Shown piece by piece: positions 9,406 through 19,600 of a stretch of DNA of 64,000 bases (its first letter is position 1; every line of letters starts with the position of its first letter). The stretch is taken from positions 1 through 64,000 of the forward strand of contig NZ_QGDC01000005.1 in the NCBI RefSeq assembly GCF_003324525.1, written 5' to 3'. The notes below the pieces were generated by a model. The model worked only from the letters and a program-made list of their open reading frames with translations. It ran no database searches and was not told where the DNA came from. The translations under genes and the position numbers were made by a program. This DNA comes from Mucilaginibacter hurinus (GTDB taxonomy: Bacteria; Bacteroidota; Bacteroidia; Sphingobacteriales; Sphingobacteriaceae).

Positions 9406-11388
9406 ATGGTTAACTCGCTAATAAAACAGGCTCTTATTACTACTATTTTGACAATAATAGTAAAGGCAGGCTTAGCGCAAAGCCTGGCTTTTAGCTATCC
9501 CGCTAACTATTTGCCTGATGTATCAACAGATCGTGCACTTGATATAACCAATTTCAAAGGCGGTTTTTTTGTTACCTGGAAAAATGCCGGCGCAAGCGGA
9601 AACGTTAACGTATGCTACCTGGGCAAACAGTACGAATCGAAATTTATTGAACAAAGGCAGGGTGTTGACGCTCAAACAGCTTTTGCCCCGGCTTTTACCA
9701 GCATGAATAACCGCCTTTATACTTTATGGATTAATACCGACGGGGGGTTAAATTACATTGTAAATAAAAATGATACTGCGTTTAATGTAAGCGACATACG
9801 TACCTGTAGCTTTAATACCAATATTAAACTGCACGACGGTATAACAGCTGCAGCGGTAGGTAATAAATTAATAATAGCATCACGCGCCAATGATAAGAAT
9901 AGTGTAGTATACGCGGTGCTGCAACCTAACGCAGACGGGACGCTTGGTGCATCGGGGATAATAAAAGTACCCAATGTAACAAGCGATAATTACCCGTTCA
10001 TTGTGGGCAACGGGCCTAAAACAGCACGTTTATTATTTAAAGGATATAAGGATACCGGGATTTATTATGCTGATTTTGATATACAAGCCAACACCTGGAC
10101 CGGTAAGTCGCCATTGTTAAAATCGCAAACTGAGGTGTCGCCTGCAGTATATAAAGTATTGCAAAGCAACGAGTTATTTTACGTATGGAATGGCCCTAAA
10201 AAAGACAATAACCTGTATTACGCCTACGACCTGGACGGCGATCGCCGCGTTACAGCGACTGCCTTACCCGGCTATTTCGCTACAGCACTGCCCGTATCGA
10301 TATGCAGTGTTGACGATCGTAAGTTCATCCTGTCTTACGTTGGTGAAGACGGAAAACTGTATATAAGCTATTTTACAGATTACAACCCGGCCAACTGGAT
10401 GGAAACAGAATTAATGACTACAAAGGCCGACAAAACATTAAAAGATATTGTTATCCCCGGATCGCACGATGCAGGTTTATCTGTATTAAATGGCGTAGGC
10501 GGTATGCAAAGCGGCCCCATAAATGAATGCAACACATTAACACAGAAGCTAAGCGTAGGCCAGCAGCTGAACGCCGGTTTGCGTATGTTTGATATAAGGG
10601 TAGGCACACATAAAAATGCATTTTACACAAAGCATTGCTCTTCAGATTGTATGGAAGATTCATTCGGCGGCGCTTATGGTGAAAAACTGGCCGATATACT
10701 AACAGCCACTAAAGCTTTCCTTGAAAAAAATAAAAAAGAGATAGTCATTATGACGCTATCGCATTTCTGCGAACGCGAAACACCCATGAAAAAGCTCTCC
10801 GATACAATATTCACCGTATTGGGGAACCATCTATACTACGAGCCATCTAAAGATGTATCGCAGATAAAGTTAAGCGAACTGGCCGGAAAAGCAATTGTAA
10901 CTTTTGAAGGCTATGCCCTCCCTGATAAATTGATTGATTCAAGCTCGATGGCTAAGAAGTCAAAAGCTTTTTTAAATATCCGCAGGGAATATGCCGCTAC
11001 TAATAAAATGGCCAATCTGCTGTTAAAACAAAATACTTTTTTTTCAGGATTGGCAAAAGATATTAATCAAAACGACCTGGTGCGGCTGGATTGGCAGCTT
11101 ACGCAAAGCCCGGATGAGGCAGCGATGATATGTAATGATTTTGAGAGTAAAAAGCCGGGGCTGCTTATTAATAGCGCCATGTTGTTAACAAACATGGTGA
11201 AAAAGTACAAGAGCATTATTGACCATTCAATAATGGGTAATAAATTTATTTCAAAGAGTGTTAATGATTGGATAAACGCTGGTGTTATTACCAAAACAAA
11301 TAAGCCGAACATCTTATATGTTGATGTGGCCGGATCATGGATAACTGATTATTGCATAGAGCTTAATAAGTCGAAAATTTATAACTGA
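9406..11388 (+). CDS. Secreted protein with N-terminal beta-propeller-like region and C-terminal PI-PLC X-type phosphodiesterase domain
   Basis: The N-terminus carries a signal peptide (ends KAGLAQ). About 300 residues of repeated beta-rich segments follow (LYTLWIN, NELFYVWN, KFILSYVGEDGKLY), resembling a propeller or carbohydrate/lectin-like module. The C-terminal third is a phosphatidylinositol-specific phospholipase C X-domain: IPGSHDAG with His354 and a second candidate His410 (YTKHCSS), plus RMFDIRVG. Bacterial PI-PLCs cleave phosphoinositides through two histidines without calcium; both are visible. The ATG at 9406 is chosen over a TTG two codons earlier. It ends immediately next to the convergent glycosyltransferase stop with no spacer. 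The natural substrate is unknown. Confidence 0.78.
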   Translation: MVNSLIKQALITTILTIIVKAGLAQSLAFSYPANYLPDVSTDRALDITNFKGGFFVTWKNAGASGNVNVCYLGKQYESKFIEQRQGVDAQTAFAPAFTSMNNRLYTLWINTDGGLNYIVNKNDTAFNVSDIRTCSFNTNIKLHDGITAAAVGNKLIIASRANDKNSVVYAVLQPNADGTLGASGIIKVPNVTSDNYPFIVGNGPKTARLLFKGYKDTGIYYADFDIQANTWTGKSPLLKSQTEVSPAVYKVLQSNELFYVWNGPKKDNNLYYAYDLDGDRRVTATALPGYFATALPVSICSVDDRKFILSYVGEDGKLYISYFTDYNPANWMETELMTTKADKTLKDIVIPGSHDAGLSVLNGVGGMQSGPINECNTLTQKLSVGQQLNAGLRMFDIRVGTHKNAFYTKHCSSDCMEDSFGGAYGEKLADILTATKAFLEKNKKEIVIMTLSHFCERETPMKKLSDTIFTVLGNHLYYEPSKDVSQIKLSELAGKAIVTFEGYALPDKLIDSSSMAKKSKAFLNIRREYAATNKMANLLLKQNTFFSGLAKDINQNDLVRLDWQLTQSPDEAAMICNDFESKKPGLLINSAMLLTNMVKKYKSIIDHSIMGNKFISKSVNDWINAGVITKTNKPNILYVDVAGSWITDYCIELNKSKIYN

Positions 11389-12561
11389 TTAACGGCGGCT
11401 ATTTTTATCTACAACTGCCGCTATTAGGGGAGCCTGTACGTCAACATCGTATTGCTGAACATTATTTTGTGCTTGCAAGCCTAAGGCAAGCAAGTGCGCT
11501 GTATTAGTTTGCATACTTATTATAGCGTTTGCCATTGCCTGTGTATCACCATAAGGCACAGCAATACCGCCACCTTTTTTAAACATTTCGGTTACACCAC
11601 CTGCGTTTTCAAAGTAAATAACCGGCTTCGCCAACGCGGCCGCTTCCAGACATACCAAGGGAAAAGGATCTTCCCGGGAGGTTAAGGCAAAAACATCAAA
11701 AATCTGGAAATAATCTTGCGGGTTTGTAACACTCCCGGTAAATATAATATCGTCATGAGTCAAGCCGAGGCGTTTCAGTTCATAGGCCAGCTGATTTTTA
11801 AAAAAATATTCAAGATGCCCAATCCAAACAAACCTTATTTTTTTGCCGTGCGGGGCTTTTTTTATAAGTAAAGCTAGCTGGATGAAAATATCCACACCCT
11901 TTCGCCAGCTGGTTACGCCGCAGCCCCCTACTATAAAGTCGTCGTGTATACCCAATTCACTTTTAACCAGGCCGGCTTTTTTTCCGGGCATCTTAATTTC
12001 CTTTACCGGAACAAAAGCGTTCACCAGGCTTATTTTTTCAGCAGGAATACCAAAGTTTTCTGCCAGATTGCTACCGGTGCTTTCTGATACTACTATATAA
12101 TGATTGATCAATTGTAAATAATCAGCAGTTAGCGATTCAGGATAGTATGTTTTAATACTGTACTCATTTTCATGAACATGAAGAATAACCGGGCAATTAT
12201 GTTGTTCCTTTAAATAGGGAAGCAATTCAGTGGAAGCAACCGTGTTGAGATAAATAAGATCAAAGTTTTGTGAACGTAATTGCCTGGGATAAGATTTATA
12301 AATAGGTTTATCAAATAGCCTGGAACTAAGTTTGGATATAGCACGTTGTGGCCATGTGGAACCCGGCGTTCCGGGTGCCCATTTATATACAGGTGCAAGT
12401 GTAGCAAAATCTTTTTCTATGTCTGTTTCTCCGCCGTCTTTTATCAGTATTGAAAACTCAAAGTCGGCATGATCTTTCAGCCAGTGCATAAGATGTTTTA
12501 ATACAAGGGGTGCGCCCGTACGGGAAGCATCGTGCGAAACAAATAATATTTTCTTTTTCAA
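11389..12561 (-). CDS. Glycosyltransferase family 4 (GT-B), surface polysaccharide synthesis
   Basis: A retaining GT-B fold glycosyltransferase. The N-terminus (KILFVSHDASRTGAPLVL) is the glycine/alanine-rich acceptor-side motif of GT4 enzymes. A nucleotide-sugar binding region follows with VGGCGVTSWRKGVD and the E-x7-E signature (SREDPFPLVCLEA). It starts at TTG (12561): no ATG lies nearby and the conserved MKKKILF start fits this codon. It is the last gene of the four-gene export operon, 10 nt after the capsule-synthesis gene, and probably adds a sugar to the exported glycan. Donor and linkage cannot be predicted. Confidence 0.85.
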   Translation of the reverse strand: MKKKILFVSHDASRTGAPLVLKHLMHWLKDHADFEFSILIKDGGETDIEKDFATLAPVYKWAPGTPGSTWPQRAISKLSSRLFDKPIYKSYPRQLRSQNFDLIYLNTVASTELLPYLKEQHNCPVILHVHENEYSIKTYYPESLTADYLQLINHYIVVSESTGSNLAENFGIPAEKISLVNAFVPVKEIKMPGKKAGLVKSELGIHDDFIVGGCGVTSWRKGVDIFIQLALLIKKAPHGKKIRFVWIGHLEYFFKNQLAYELKRLGLTHDDIIFTGSVTNPQDYFQIFDVFALTSREDPFPLVCLEAAALAKPVIYFENAGGVTEMFKKGGGIAVPYGDTQAMANAIISMQTNTAHLLALGLQAQNNVQQYDVDVQAPLIAAVVDKNSRR

Positions 12562-12571
12562 TCCGGGAGAC

Positions 12572-13780
12572 TTATGTATTGTTGTGCAGCAAACTGTCTA
12601 TAACGTGGTTTTTGTTACCTGTAAAGTTATACAGATATTCACAATCAAGGTAACCCAAAAAAGTCACGAAATTTTTCTGGTTACGGTCGTCGTACAGCCC
12701 GTGCATGGCTTTTGTGATCTGAGTTTGTACAGAGGCCGGCGATTTTATCTCGTACGAGCATTGTTTGCCATATAACAGGCCGGCGCCATAGGTAAGCAGT
12801 GGTTTGCCTTTCAAAATAACTGAGAATTCCATTTTTGATCCTGAGCAAAATACAACGTCTGCCCAATCTATCAACTCATCCGGGTTACCATTTACTATAG
12901 CCAGATTGCTATTCACTCGTTTATCCTGCTTGAATTGATTATGGGATGGATGCGGTTTAAATATTACCCGGTAATTTGTATTCATACGTGCAATATCAAC
13001 CGCTTGTTCATAAGCCGACTCATGGAATGGTAGCAGCCCTTTTCGTTCCGGATGATCTGCGGGATAGGCTCCGGCGTCGATTTCTCCTATTCCAAGCACC
13101 AGTACTTTTACCATTTCCTTATCCTTAAGCTTAAAATCGGCAGGTATTTTTACTTCGGCCTGTTGATAAATGCTCAAACTGGTAGCTTTCAGCTGTTGAT
13201 AGATACCAGTGCCTTTTTTGGTAAACACATCGCGGCTGCCGGCATTATAATCAGCTAACGGGTCGGTATTAAATATGGCGGATGTAGCCAGTACACCTTT
13301 GCTATCCAATATAAAAGTATCGGGCAAAAAGCCCCAATCAATCCCTGCAGTTTTAATACCCAATATCTTAGCCGCGTCGTAAGCTACGCCAAATCTGCAA
13401 CAATATGGGTTCCAACAAATAAAACAGAGTGGATTAATAATGGTAAATACCCGGGCGCTTTCATTAACATACTTTTTTAGTTCAGCCCGCGCAAAGTTGC
13501 TGTCTCCATTACCGTTCCATTGTTTAATGCGCTGCAACCACTTATTTCCATCAAGTAAAAACCGTGTTTTTATGATATTCCAGTAACGCCTGTATTGATT
13601 TTTTTCCTGAACCGGGAAAATTATTTTTTCGATATCGTATTTGCTAAAACGCTCATATTTATGATCTGACCATAATTTTACCTGCAGGCCACTGCCCTCA
13701 AGGTCTTTAATAAGCCGCAGCAATCCCTTTTGCTGAATGTCGTTAAGCCGGGGTATACAGGAAATGAGTACCGGGCGCAT
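12572..13780 (-). CDS. Capsular polysaccharide synthesis-type glycosyltransferase (KpsS/KpsC-like fold)
   Basis: A 402-residue protein whose C-terminal half has the pattern of capsule-synthesis (Kdo-transferase-like) proteins: VIFKPHPSHNQF, DWADVVFCSGSKMEFSVILKGKPLLTYG and a following LLYGK. The N-terminal half is weakly conserved. Family members add linker or backbone sugars to lipid-anchored capsular glycans at the inner membrane. Position between an ABC exporter and a GT4 supports a role in the same glycan. It starts 5 nt after the ATPase gene ends. The exact reaction is unknown, and an alternative is a CDP-glycerol-type transferase of the same fold. Confidence 0.7.
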   Translation of the reverse strand: MRPVLISCIPRLNDIQQKGLLRLIKDLEGSGLQVKLWSDHKYERFSKYDIEKIIFPVQEKNQYRRYWNIIKTRFLLDGNKWLQRIKQWNGNGDSNFARAELKKYVNESARVFTIINPLCFICWNPYCCRFGVAYDAAKILGIKTAGIDWGFLPDTFILDSKGVLATSAIFNTDPLADYNAGSRDVFTKKGTGIYQQLKATSLSIYQQAEVKIPADFKLKDKEMVKVLVLGIGEIDAGAYPADHPERKGLLPFHESAYEQAVDIARMNTNYRVIFKPHPSHNQFKQDKRVNSNLAIVNGNPDELIDWADVVFCSGSKMEFSVILKGKPLLTYGAGLLYGKQCSYEIKSPASVQTQITKAMHGLYDDRNQKNFVTFLGYLDCEYLYNFTGNKNHVIDSLLHNNT

Positions 13781-13785
13781 AAATT

Positions 13786-15069
13786 TTACTGTTTTTTCCA
13801 GTCTAATACGGTGGCAACAAGCGCTTTTCTGAATGATGCATATGACCGTATAGTCGGGTCAAATGATGTTTCGTCGACATAAAACGTAAGCGCATCCTCC
13901 GCCGCATCAATATCGCTTACACGCAAAACCCCTAACCTGAAGGTAACAGCATACCGTCCCTTTTTCAAGGGCGAATAAAGTTTAATTATATAACTATGTT
14001 CACCGGGCTCCTGGCCTTCTAAAGCGGTTTCGTCAACATCAGATAAGAAAGAGTTAAATATCACCACACCGTCTTTTTTCACTTCTACAATAGGACAAAA
14101 TCCCAAAACACTTTCTTTAACCGTGTATTTAGCAGTAAGCACCACCGGCTCAAATACATCATATTCCGGTTTAGTAGTGCCCGTTTCGTCGCTTAAAGAC
14201 AGATGGGTGATATAGCCTTGTTTATCCGGCTGGGGAGCGAAGTTAATTGTACAACGCTCATCACCCTCATCCAACGGGATATCCTTTAAGTACATATCCG
14301 TTATCAGGTCAATATCGCCGGCTTGCTGCAGCGTTCCGTTTTTTAAGAATATACCTTTTGAGCAAAGGTTTTTTATTGAGCCCAGGTTATGGCTTACAAA
14401 CAACACCGTACGTCCTTCGCCCTGGCTCACATCTTTCATCTTGCCCAAACACTTTTTTTGAAACTCATAATCGCCCACGGCTAATACTTCATCTACAATC
14501 AGTATCTCTGAATCCAGGTGCGCGGCAACAGCAAAAGCCAGGCGTACATACATCCCGCTTGAGTATCTTTTTACCGGTGTATCTATATACCGCTCTACGC
14601 CCGAAAAATTCACGATATCATCAAAGTGCTTTTTTATTTCGTGTTTGCGCATACCTAATATCGCGCCGTTTAAAAATATGTTTTCGCGCCCCGTCAGTTC
14701 AGGATGGAAACCTGTGCCTACTTCAAGTAAGCTGGCTATACGACCCTTTATTTTAATGGAACCGGTAGTGGGCGAGGTTACACGACTCAGGAGCTTTAGC
14801 AAAGTGCTTTTACCTGCGCCATTACGGCCGACAATCCCTACAGCATCACCTTTGTTTATATCAAAATTGATATCCTTTAAACTCCATACAATATCGCTGG
14901 CGCCTTTAGTGGTGCGGTCATTAGCTTCGGCTACTTGTAAAAAAGGGTCTTCTTTACCGCGTATCCTTGCCAGCCAACGCTCAAAGTCGCTGGTGATTGT
15001 ACCCGTACCAATTTCTCCTAAATGATAAGCTTTCGAAATATTTTCGACACTGACTGCAATGTTACTCAT
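13786..15069 (-). CDS. Polysaccharide ABC exporter ATPase with Wzt-type C-terminal glycan-binding domain
   Basis: Nucleotide-binding domain in about residues 1-245: Walker A GRNGAGKST, signature VKRYSSGMYVRLAFA and Walker B ILIVDEVLAVGD. About 160 further residues form a beta-sandwich (Wzt-C-like). In O-antigen exporters this domain reads the glycan's terminal modification before export. The YSSGM variant of the ABC signature is characteristic of the TagH/Wzt/KpsT group. It pairs with the permease encoded 12 nt upstream to move an undecaprenol- or lipid-linked polysaccharide across the inner membrane. Confidence 0.92.
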   Translation of the reverse strand: MSNIAVSVENISKAYHLGEIGTGTITSDFERWLARIRGKEDPFLQVAEANDRTTKGASDIVWSLKDINFDINKGDAVGIVGRNGAGKSTLLKLLSRVTSPTTGSIKIKGRIASLLEVGTGFHPELTGRENIFLNGAILGMRKHEIKKHFDDIVNFSGVERYIDTPVKRYSSGMYVRLAFAVAAHLDSEILIVDEVLAVGDYEFQKKCLGKMKDVSQGEGRTVLFVSHNLGSIKNLCSKGIFLKNGTLQQAGDIDLITDMYLKDIPLDEGDERCTINFAPQPDKQGYITHLSLSDETGTTKPEYDVFEPVVLTAKYTVKESVLGFCPIVEVKKDGVVIFNSFLSDVDETALEGQEPGEHSYIIKLYSPLKKGRYAVTFRLGVLRVSDIDAAEDALTFYVDETSFDPTIRSYASFRKALVATVLDWKKQ

Positions 15070-15081
15070 GTATACCTGCCA

Positions 15082-15957
15082 TTACACTGTATCAACAAAT
15101 TTCTTTTCCACCCGGTTAAATATGATTACTCCGATGATGGCAACACTAGCGGTTACACAAGCACAAAAAGCGAGGCTTTGCCAGCTAAAACTTCCGCTAC
15201 CTAAAAATCCGTGCCTGAATGTTTCGATTACAGGTGTCATGGGATTATACTTGATAAGCCACGCATATTTTGGAAATTTTTCAAGCGCTGTAGATAATGG
15301 GTAGGTAACTGTGGTAGAATACATTAATAACTGAACGCCAAAAGTTACCAGGAAGGCAAGGTCGCGGTATTTAGTAGTAAGGGCAGAAATAATCATACCG
15401 AAACCTAAACCCATGCAACCCATTAAAGCCACAATAACCGGAAATAACAAGATGTGCCAGTTAAGCCCGAAGTGCACACCGGTAATCATGTAATATATTA
15501 TCATAGCGATAAACAGCAATAGCTGAACACCAAATCTAACCAGGTTAGATATTACCACGCTGAGGGGCATAATAAGTCTGGGGAAATACACTTTACCGAA
15601 TATGTGTGCATTATCTCTGAAAGTACTGCTTGTTTTATTAAGGCAGTCGGCAAAATAATTCCACGCTGTAATACCAGCCATATAAAACAATGGCGGCGGA
15701 ATACCCTCGGTTGATATACCCGCCAGATTGGTAAATATAAATACATACATGGCAGTGGTAAAAATGGGCTGTATAAAAAACCACAATGGGCCTAAAATGG
15801 TCTGTTTATATATAGAAACAAAATCGCGACGGACAAGCAGTACCAATAGGTCGCGGTAGTGCCAAACATCTTTTAAGTGCAGATCGAAAAGTTTACCACC
15901 GGGTTTTATCTCCAGGTCCCAATGTTCTTCGGGATTACTCGCAGTTGATATATGCAT
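15082..15957 (-). CDS. Polysaccharide ABC exporter permease (Wzm/TagG-like, ABC-2)
   Basis: An ABC-2 type permease with a cytoplasmic N-terminus (DLHLKDVWHYRDLLVLLVRRDF) containing the amphipathic gate-helix motif typical of Wzm/KpsM/TagG, followed by about six membrane helices. It is the first gene of the minus-strand operon with the Wzt-type ATPase, capsule-synthesis protein and GT4. The ATG at 15957 is preferred to a TTG one codon upstream. The long-helix Trp/aromatic pattern near the N-terminus (GPLWFFIQPIF) is also typical. Confidence 0.92.
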   Translation of the reverse strand: MHISTASNPEEHWDLEIKPGGKLFDLHLKDVWHYRDLLVLLVRRDFVSIYKQTILGPLWFFIQPIFTTAMYVFIFTNLAGISTEGIPPPLFYMAGITAWNYFADCLNKTSSTFRDNAHIFGKVYFPRLIMPLSVVISNLVRFGVQLLLFIAMIIYYMITGVHFGLNWHILLFPVIVALMGCMGLGFGMIISALTTKYRDLAFLVTFGVQLLMYSTTVTYPLSTALEKFPKYAWLIKYNPMTPVIETFRHGFLGSGSFSWQSLAFCACVTASVAIIGVIIFNRVEKKFVDTV

Positions 15958-16038
15958 CAATAGTTTAAACTAGTACCCTTGCATCTGGCTACCGGCTGTT
16001 ATAAAAGGAAACTGATAGTTGCGCCAGATGACATCAGG

Positions 16039-16061
16039 TTTAATACCATAAAAGTATTAAA
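16039..16061. promoter_or_regulatory. Inverted repeat upstream of the polysaccharide export operon
   Basis: TTTAATAC (16039-16046) and GTATTAAA (16054-16061) form perfect 8-bp arms around a 7-nt centre, about 80 bp upstream of the permease start. A second, widely spaced pair, CATCTGGC / GCCAGATG, flanks part of the same spacer (about 15980 and 16023). The first looks like a dimeric regulator operator or a weak hairpin; no family can be assigned. Confidence 0.35.
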
Positions 16062-16140
16062 ATTTTACATATAGCGGCACCCGGTGTGATGGAAATACAC
16101 ATTTAAAGCCAAGTTGAACTTTGCAAGTATATGTGTTTAA

Positions 16141-16338
16141 TTAAATAACCTTCTTATATTTTTTATATTCTTTATCGGTTATCCAAACGTACCTGTCTTT
16201 AAGACACCTGGCACAAAAAAATTTTTTTACAGGCAGAAAAAATAATACGTTTTTCAATAACCAGCTCCGCCGTTTCGGAAAATGAAATGGTGTGCCACAT
16301 TTGGAGCAAAGCAATTCGGGTTTTTCGTCATCATTCAT
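16141..16338 (-). CDS. Small zinc-ribbon protein, unknown function
   Basis: A 65-residue protein with two CxxC knuckles (LLCSKCGTPFHF and FFCARCLKDRYV), a likely single zinc site, and a Lys-rich C-terminus. The ATG at 16338 is used; an in-frame TTG nine codons upstream is less convincing. The knuckle spacing and following aromatic/basic residues fit a small treble-clef/zinc-ribbon protein seen as an uncharacterised conserved gene in Bacteroidota. It precedes the export operon on the same strand, but 180 nt away. Confidence 0.6.
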   Translation of the reverse strand: MNDDEKPELLCSKCGTPFHFPKRRSWLLKNVLFFLPVKKFFCARCLKDRYVWITDKEYKKYKKVI

Positions 16339-16632
16339 AGCATCTGCTAAAATATATTTTTTCAATTTTTATTCTTGTCAGAACCTGAACTTACGCGGAT
16401 AACTGCATTGGTTTATAACTCATTGTGGTACAGGCTTAGGCAATTATTTATATTAATAAAAAGGCAAAATTACATTAAAAAAACGTTACCCCAAAATGCT
16501 GATGCAATATACCCAAAAGTGGGTAAGATTTTAAAATATGGTATTAAGGCTGTCGGCAGCTAATAAATATTGTAACTTGGATACCGTCAAAAAGCAATAC
16601 GATTAAATTTAGCTTTTCGTTACAAGTAGGGC

Positions 16633-19600
16633 ATGCAACCGAAAGATGATTATCAACTTTTAATTTCAAAGATAAACACCTTCATAGGTAAGTATTATCT
16701 GAATAAGCTACTACGTGGGCTTATATTTTTTTGCGCGGGCCTGTTTTCTATATATCTGCTCGTTAACATTGCCGAATATCTGGGCAATTTTAACACATTA
16801 TTACGGTCGGTATTATTTTATTTATTCGTTATTTTTAGTATCGCGTTAATTGTTCGGCTCATCATACCGGCTTTGTTAGGGTTACTCAAAGTAGGCCGGT
16901 CTCTTACCTATGATGAGGCAGCGCAAATTATCGGAAAGCATTTTAGTCATGTAAATGATAAACTGCTTAATACGCTCCAGTTAAAAAGGCAGGTACTTAA
17001 TCAACCGGGCAAACATGAACTCATAGCCGCTGGTATTGATCAAAAAATCAAGGAACTCCGGCCCGTAAGTTTTCCTTCAGCAATTGATTTAAAGCAGAAT
17101 ATCCCTTATCTTAAGTGGGCGCTTATTCCGATAGGTATTATATGTGGAATTGCGCTCACAGCGCCGACCGTGTTAACCGAAAGCACCAAACGGATTATAA
17201 GGCATAACGAATATTTTGCACCAGCTGCACCCTTCAAATTCATTATTTTAAATAGTCCGCTAACAGCTGTTCAGGGTGATGATATACCTATTGAAGTAAA
17301 ACTGGAGGGGAACCACTTACCGTCAGACGTTTATATAGAAACGTACGGCAGTACTTTTAAGCTCAGTAAGAAATCAGTGAGCCGTTTTCAACATGAGTTT
17401 AAAAACATGCAGCAGGATGTTACATTCAAGCTGACAGGGAACGGTTATGCATCAGCCACTTACATCATAAAGGTAAGTAAAAAGCCTACGCTTATAAGTT
17501 TGGATGTTGAACTTACTTATCCTGCGTATTTAAATAAAAAATCAGAAAGACTGCAAAACGCAGGTGACCTTACTTTGCCTGCAGGTACGCTGGTTAAATG
17601 GCTTATCCATACCCAAAATACTACGCGCCTGGATTTTAAAATTGCCGGCCGCAATCAAGTGTTAAATCCGGAGAAGGCGGATAGATTTAGCTTTACTACT
17701 AAAGTTTTTAACAGCACCTCTTATAAAATTACAACGTCAAACAGCTTTGTTAACCGCAGTACAGACTCTTCAGCGTATCAAGTTAATATTATCAGTGACG
17801 AACCTCCGGCAATTGCCGTTGAGCAGAAACATGATTCTATCAGTAGCAAAGCGCTATACTTTAACGGCCGCATACAAGACGATCACGGTTTTAGCGCGCT
17901 TACTTTTTACTGTCGCGTTGGCAAACCGGGACAACAACAACGTTTATTTGCCAAAGCCATAAAAGCAGACTTCACGAATGTTCAGGCTGACTTTTTTTAT
18001 TTCTGGAATTTAAAGGATTTGCGTGTTACCCCCGGCGACCGGGTAACCTATTTTTTTGAGGTTGCTGACAACGATGGTGTTACCGGCCCCAAAAAAACCC
18101 GTACGCCCGAACGTACGCTTGAAGTACCAGACGCAAAACAACTTGATGAGCAATTGAATGCAGGCACAAAAGCAGTGCAGGAGAAAACCGAATCGGCCGT
18201 GAAGCTTGCAGCCGAGATAGAACGTGAATCGCAAAAGCTCAAAAGGCTGCTGCTAAATAAAAACACCCTGTCATTCGACGAAAAAAAACAGGTAGAGCAA
18301 TTGCTGCAAAAACGACTCGAGTTAAATGAACTGGTTAAAAACATACAGGAAGAAAATAAAAAGAACGTATACAACCGCCAGGAAAACCAGCAAATAAGCG
18401 AGGAGATAAAAGAGAAACAAAAACAAATTGCCGATCTTTTTAATAATGTGCTTGACCCCGAAACCCAGGAAATGTTAAAAAAGCTGCAAACGTTGCTTGA
18501 AAAAGGAGAAAAAGACCAGGCACAGGATGAATTAGCCAAAATGCAAATGGATAATAAATCACTAAAAAAGGAGCTGGACCGTGTTTTGGAACTTTATAAA
18601 AAACTTGCTTTTGATCAAAAGGTTGAACAAAACATCAGTCAGCTTAATCAGCTTGCCGTAGAACAACAAAAACTTTCCGAACAAACTAAACAGCCCAATG
18701 CGGACAGGCAGGACTTGATGCAGCAACAACAAAATCTTAGTGAAAATTTTAAAGAGGTAAAAAAATCACTGGAAGAGTTGCAAAAGGAAGATAAGGCGTC
18801 AGGCGGAAAAATGGATTTTAACAAGCCTGAACAGGAAGAAAAAGCCGTTGATAAGCAAATTGAAGAAAGCACGGAAAATCTGAAAAAAAATGAACGCTCA
18901 AAAGCATCAAAGGCGCAGGAACAGGCAGCTAAACATATGCAACAGCTCGCCTCAAAAATGCAGGAGCAACAGCAGGAGGGAGAAGAAAATGAAAATAATA
19001 TCAACGCGGCACAACTACGCGAGTTACTTAAAAGCCTTGTAAACAGTTCATTTACCCAAGAGAAAGTTATGCAATCGCTACGGAATACCAGTACGGTTGA
19101 TCCGGCTTATGTTAGCTTAGCACAACAACAAAAAGACATTAAAGATAATCTGAAAACTGCAGAAGATAGCCTTTACGCGTTAAGCCGCCGCATCCCGCAG
19201 ATACAATCAACTGTTAATAAAGAGGTTACGAACATCAACGATCATATTGTTAAAACGCTGCAAAATATGGGGGACCGTAAAACGCCCGAAGCACTTAACA
19301 ACCAGCAACATGCCATGACGGCAATGAACAATCTTGCTTTGTTGCTTAGCGAGGCGCTTGAGCAATTGCAAAACATGCAAAATAAAGGTAAGGCTGGTAA
19401 AGGCAAAAAGAAGCAGCCATCGGTATCCCAGTTATCCCAAATGCAGCAAAAGCTTAATCAAAATATGCAAAAAGCCCGTGAGCAGATGAAGCTGCAGGGT
19501 AATCAGGGTCAGGGCCGTGATGGCCGGCAAAACATGAGCGAGCAGCTGGCTAAAATGGCGCGTCAGCAACAACAGATACGCCAGGCTCTTGAACAAATTA

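Noticed and set aside
14247..15025. Plus-strand frames of 169 and 126 codons opposite the Wzt-type ATPase gene
   Set aside because: Antisense shadows of the ABC ATPase; no signal peptide, domain or spacing of their own.
16375..16563. 62-residue plus-strand frame beginning at TTG
   Set aside because: Only a TTG start, no clear ribosome-binding site, no recognisable motif; judged a chance frame in the spacer before the DUF4175 gene.
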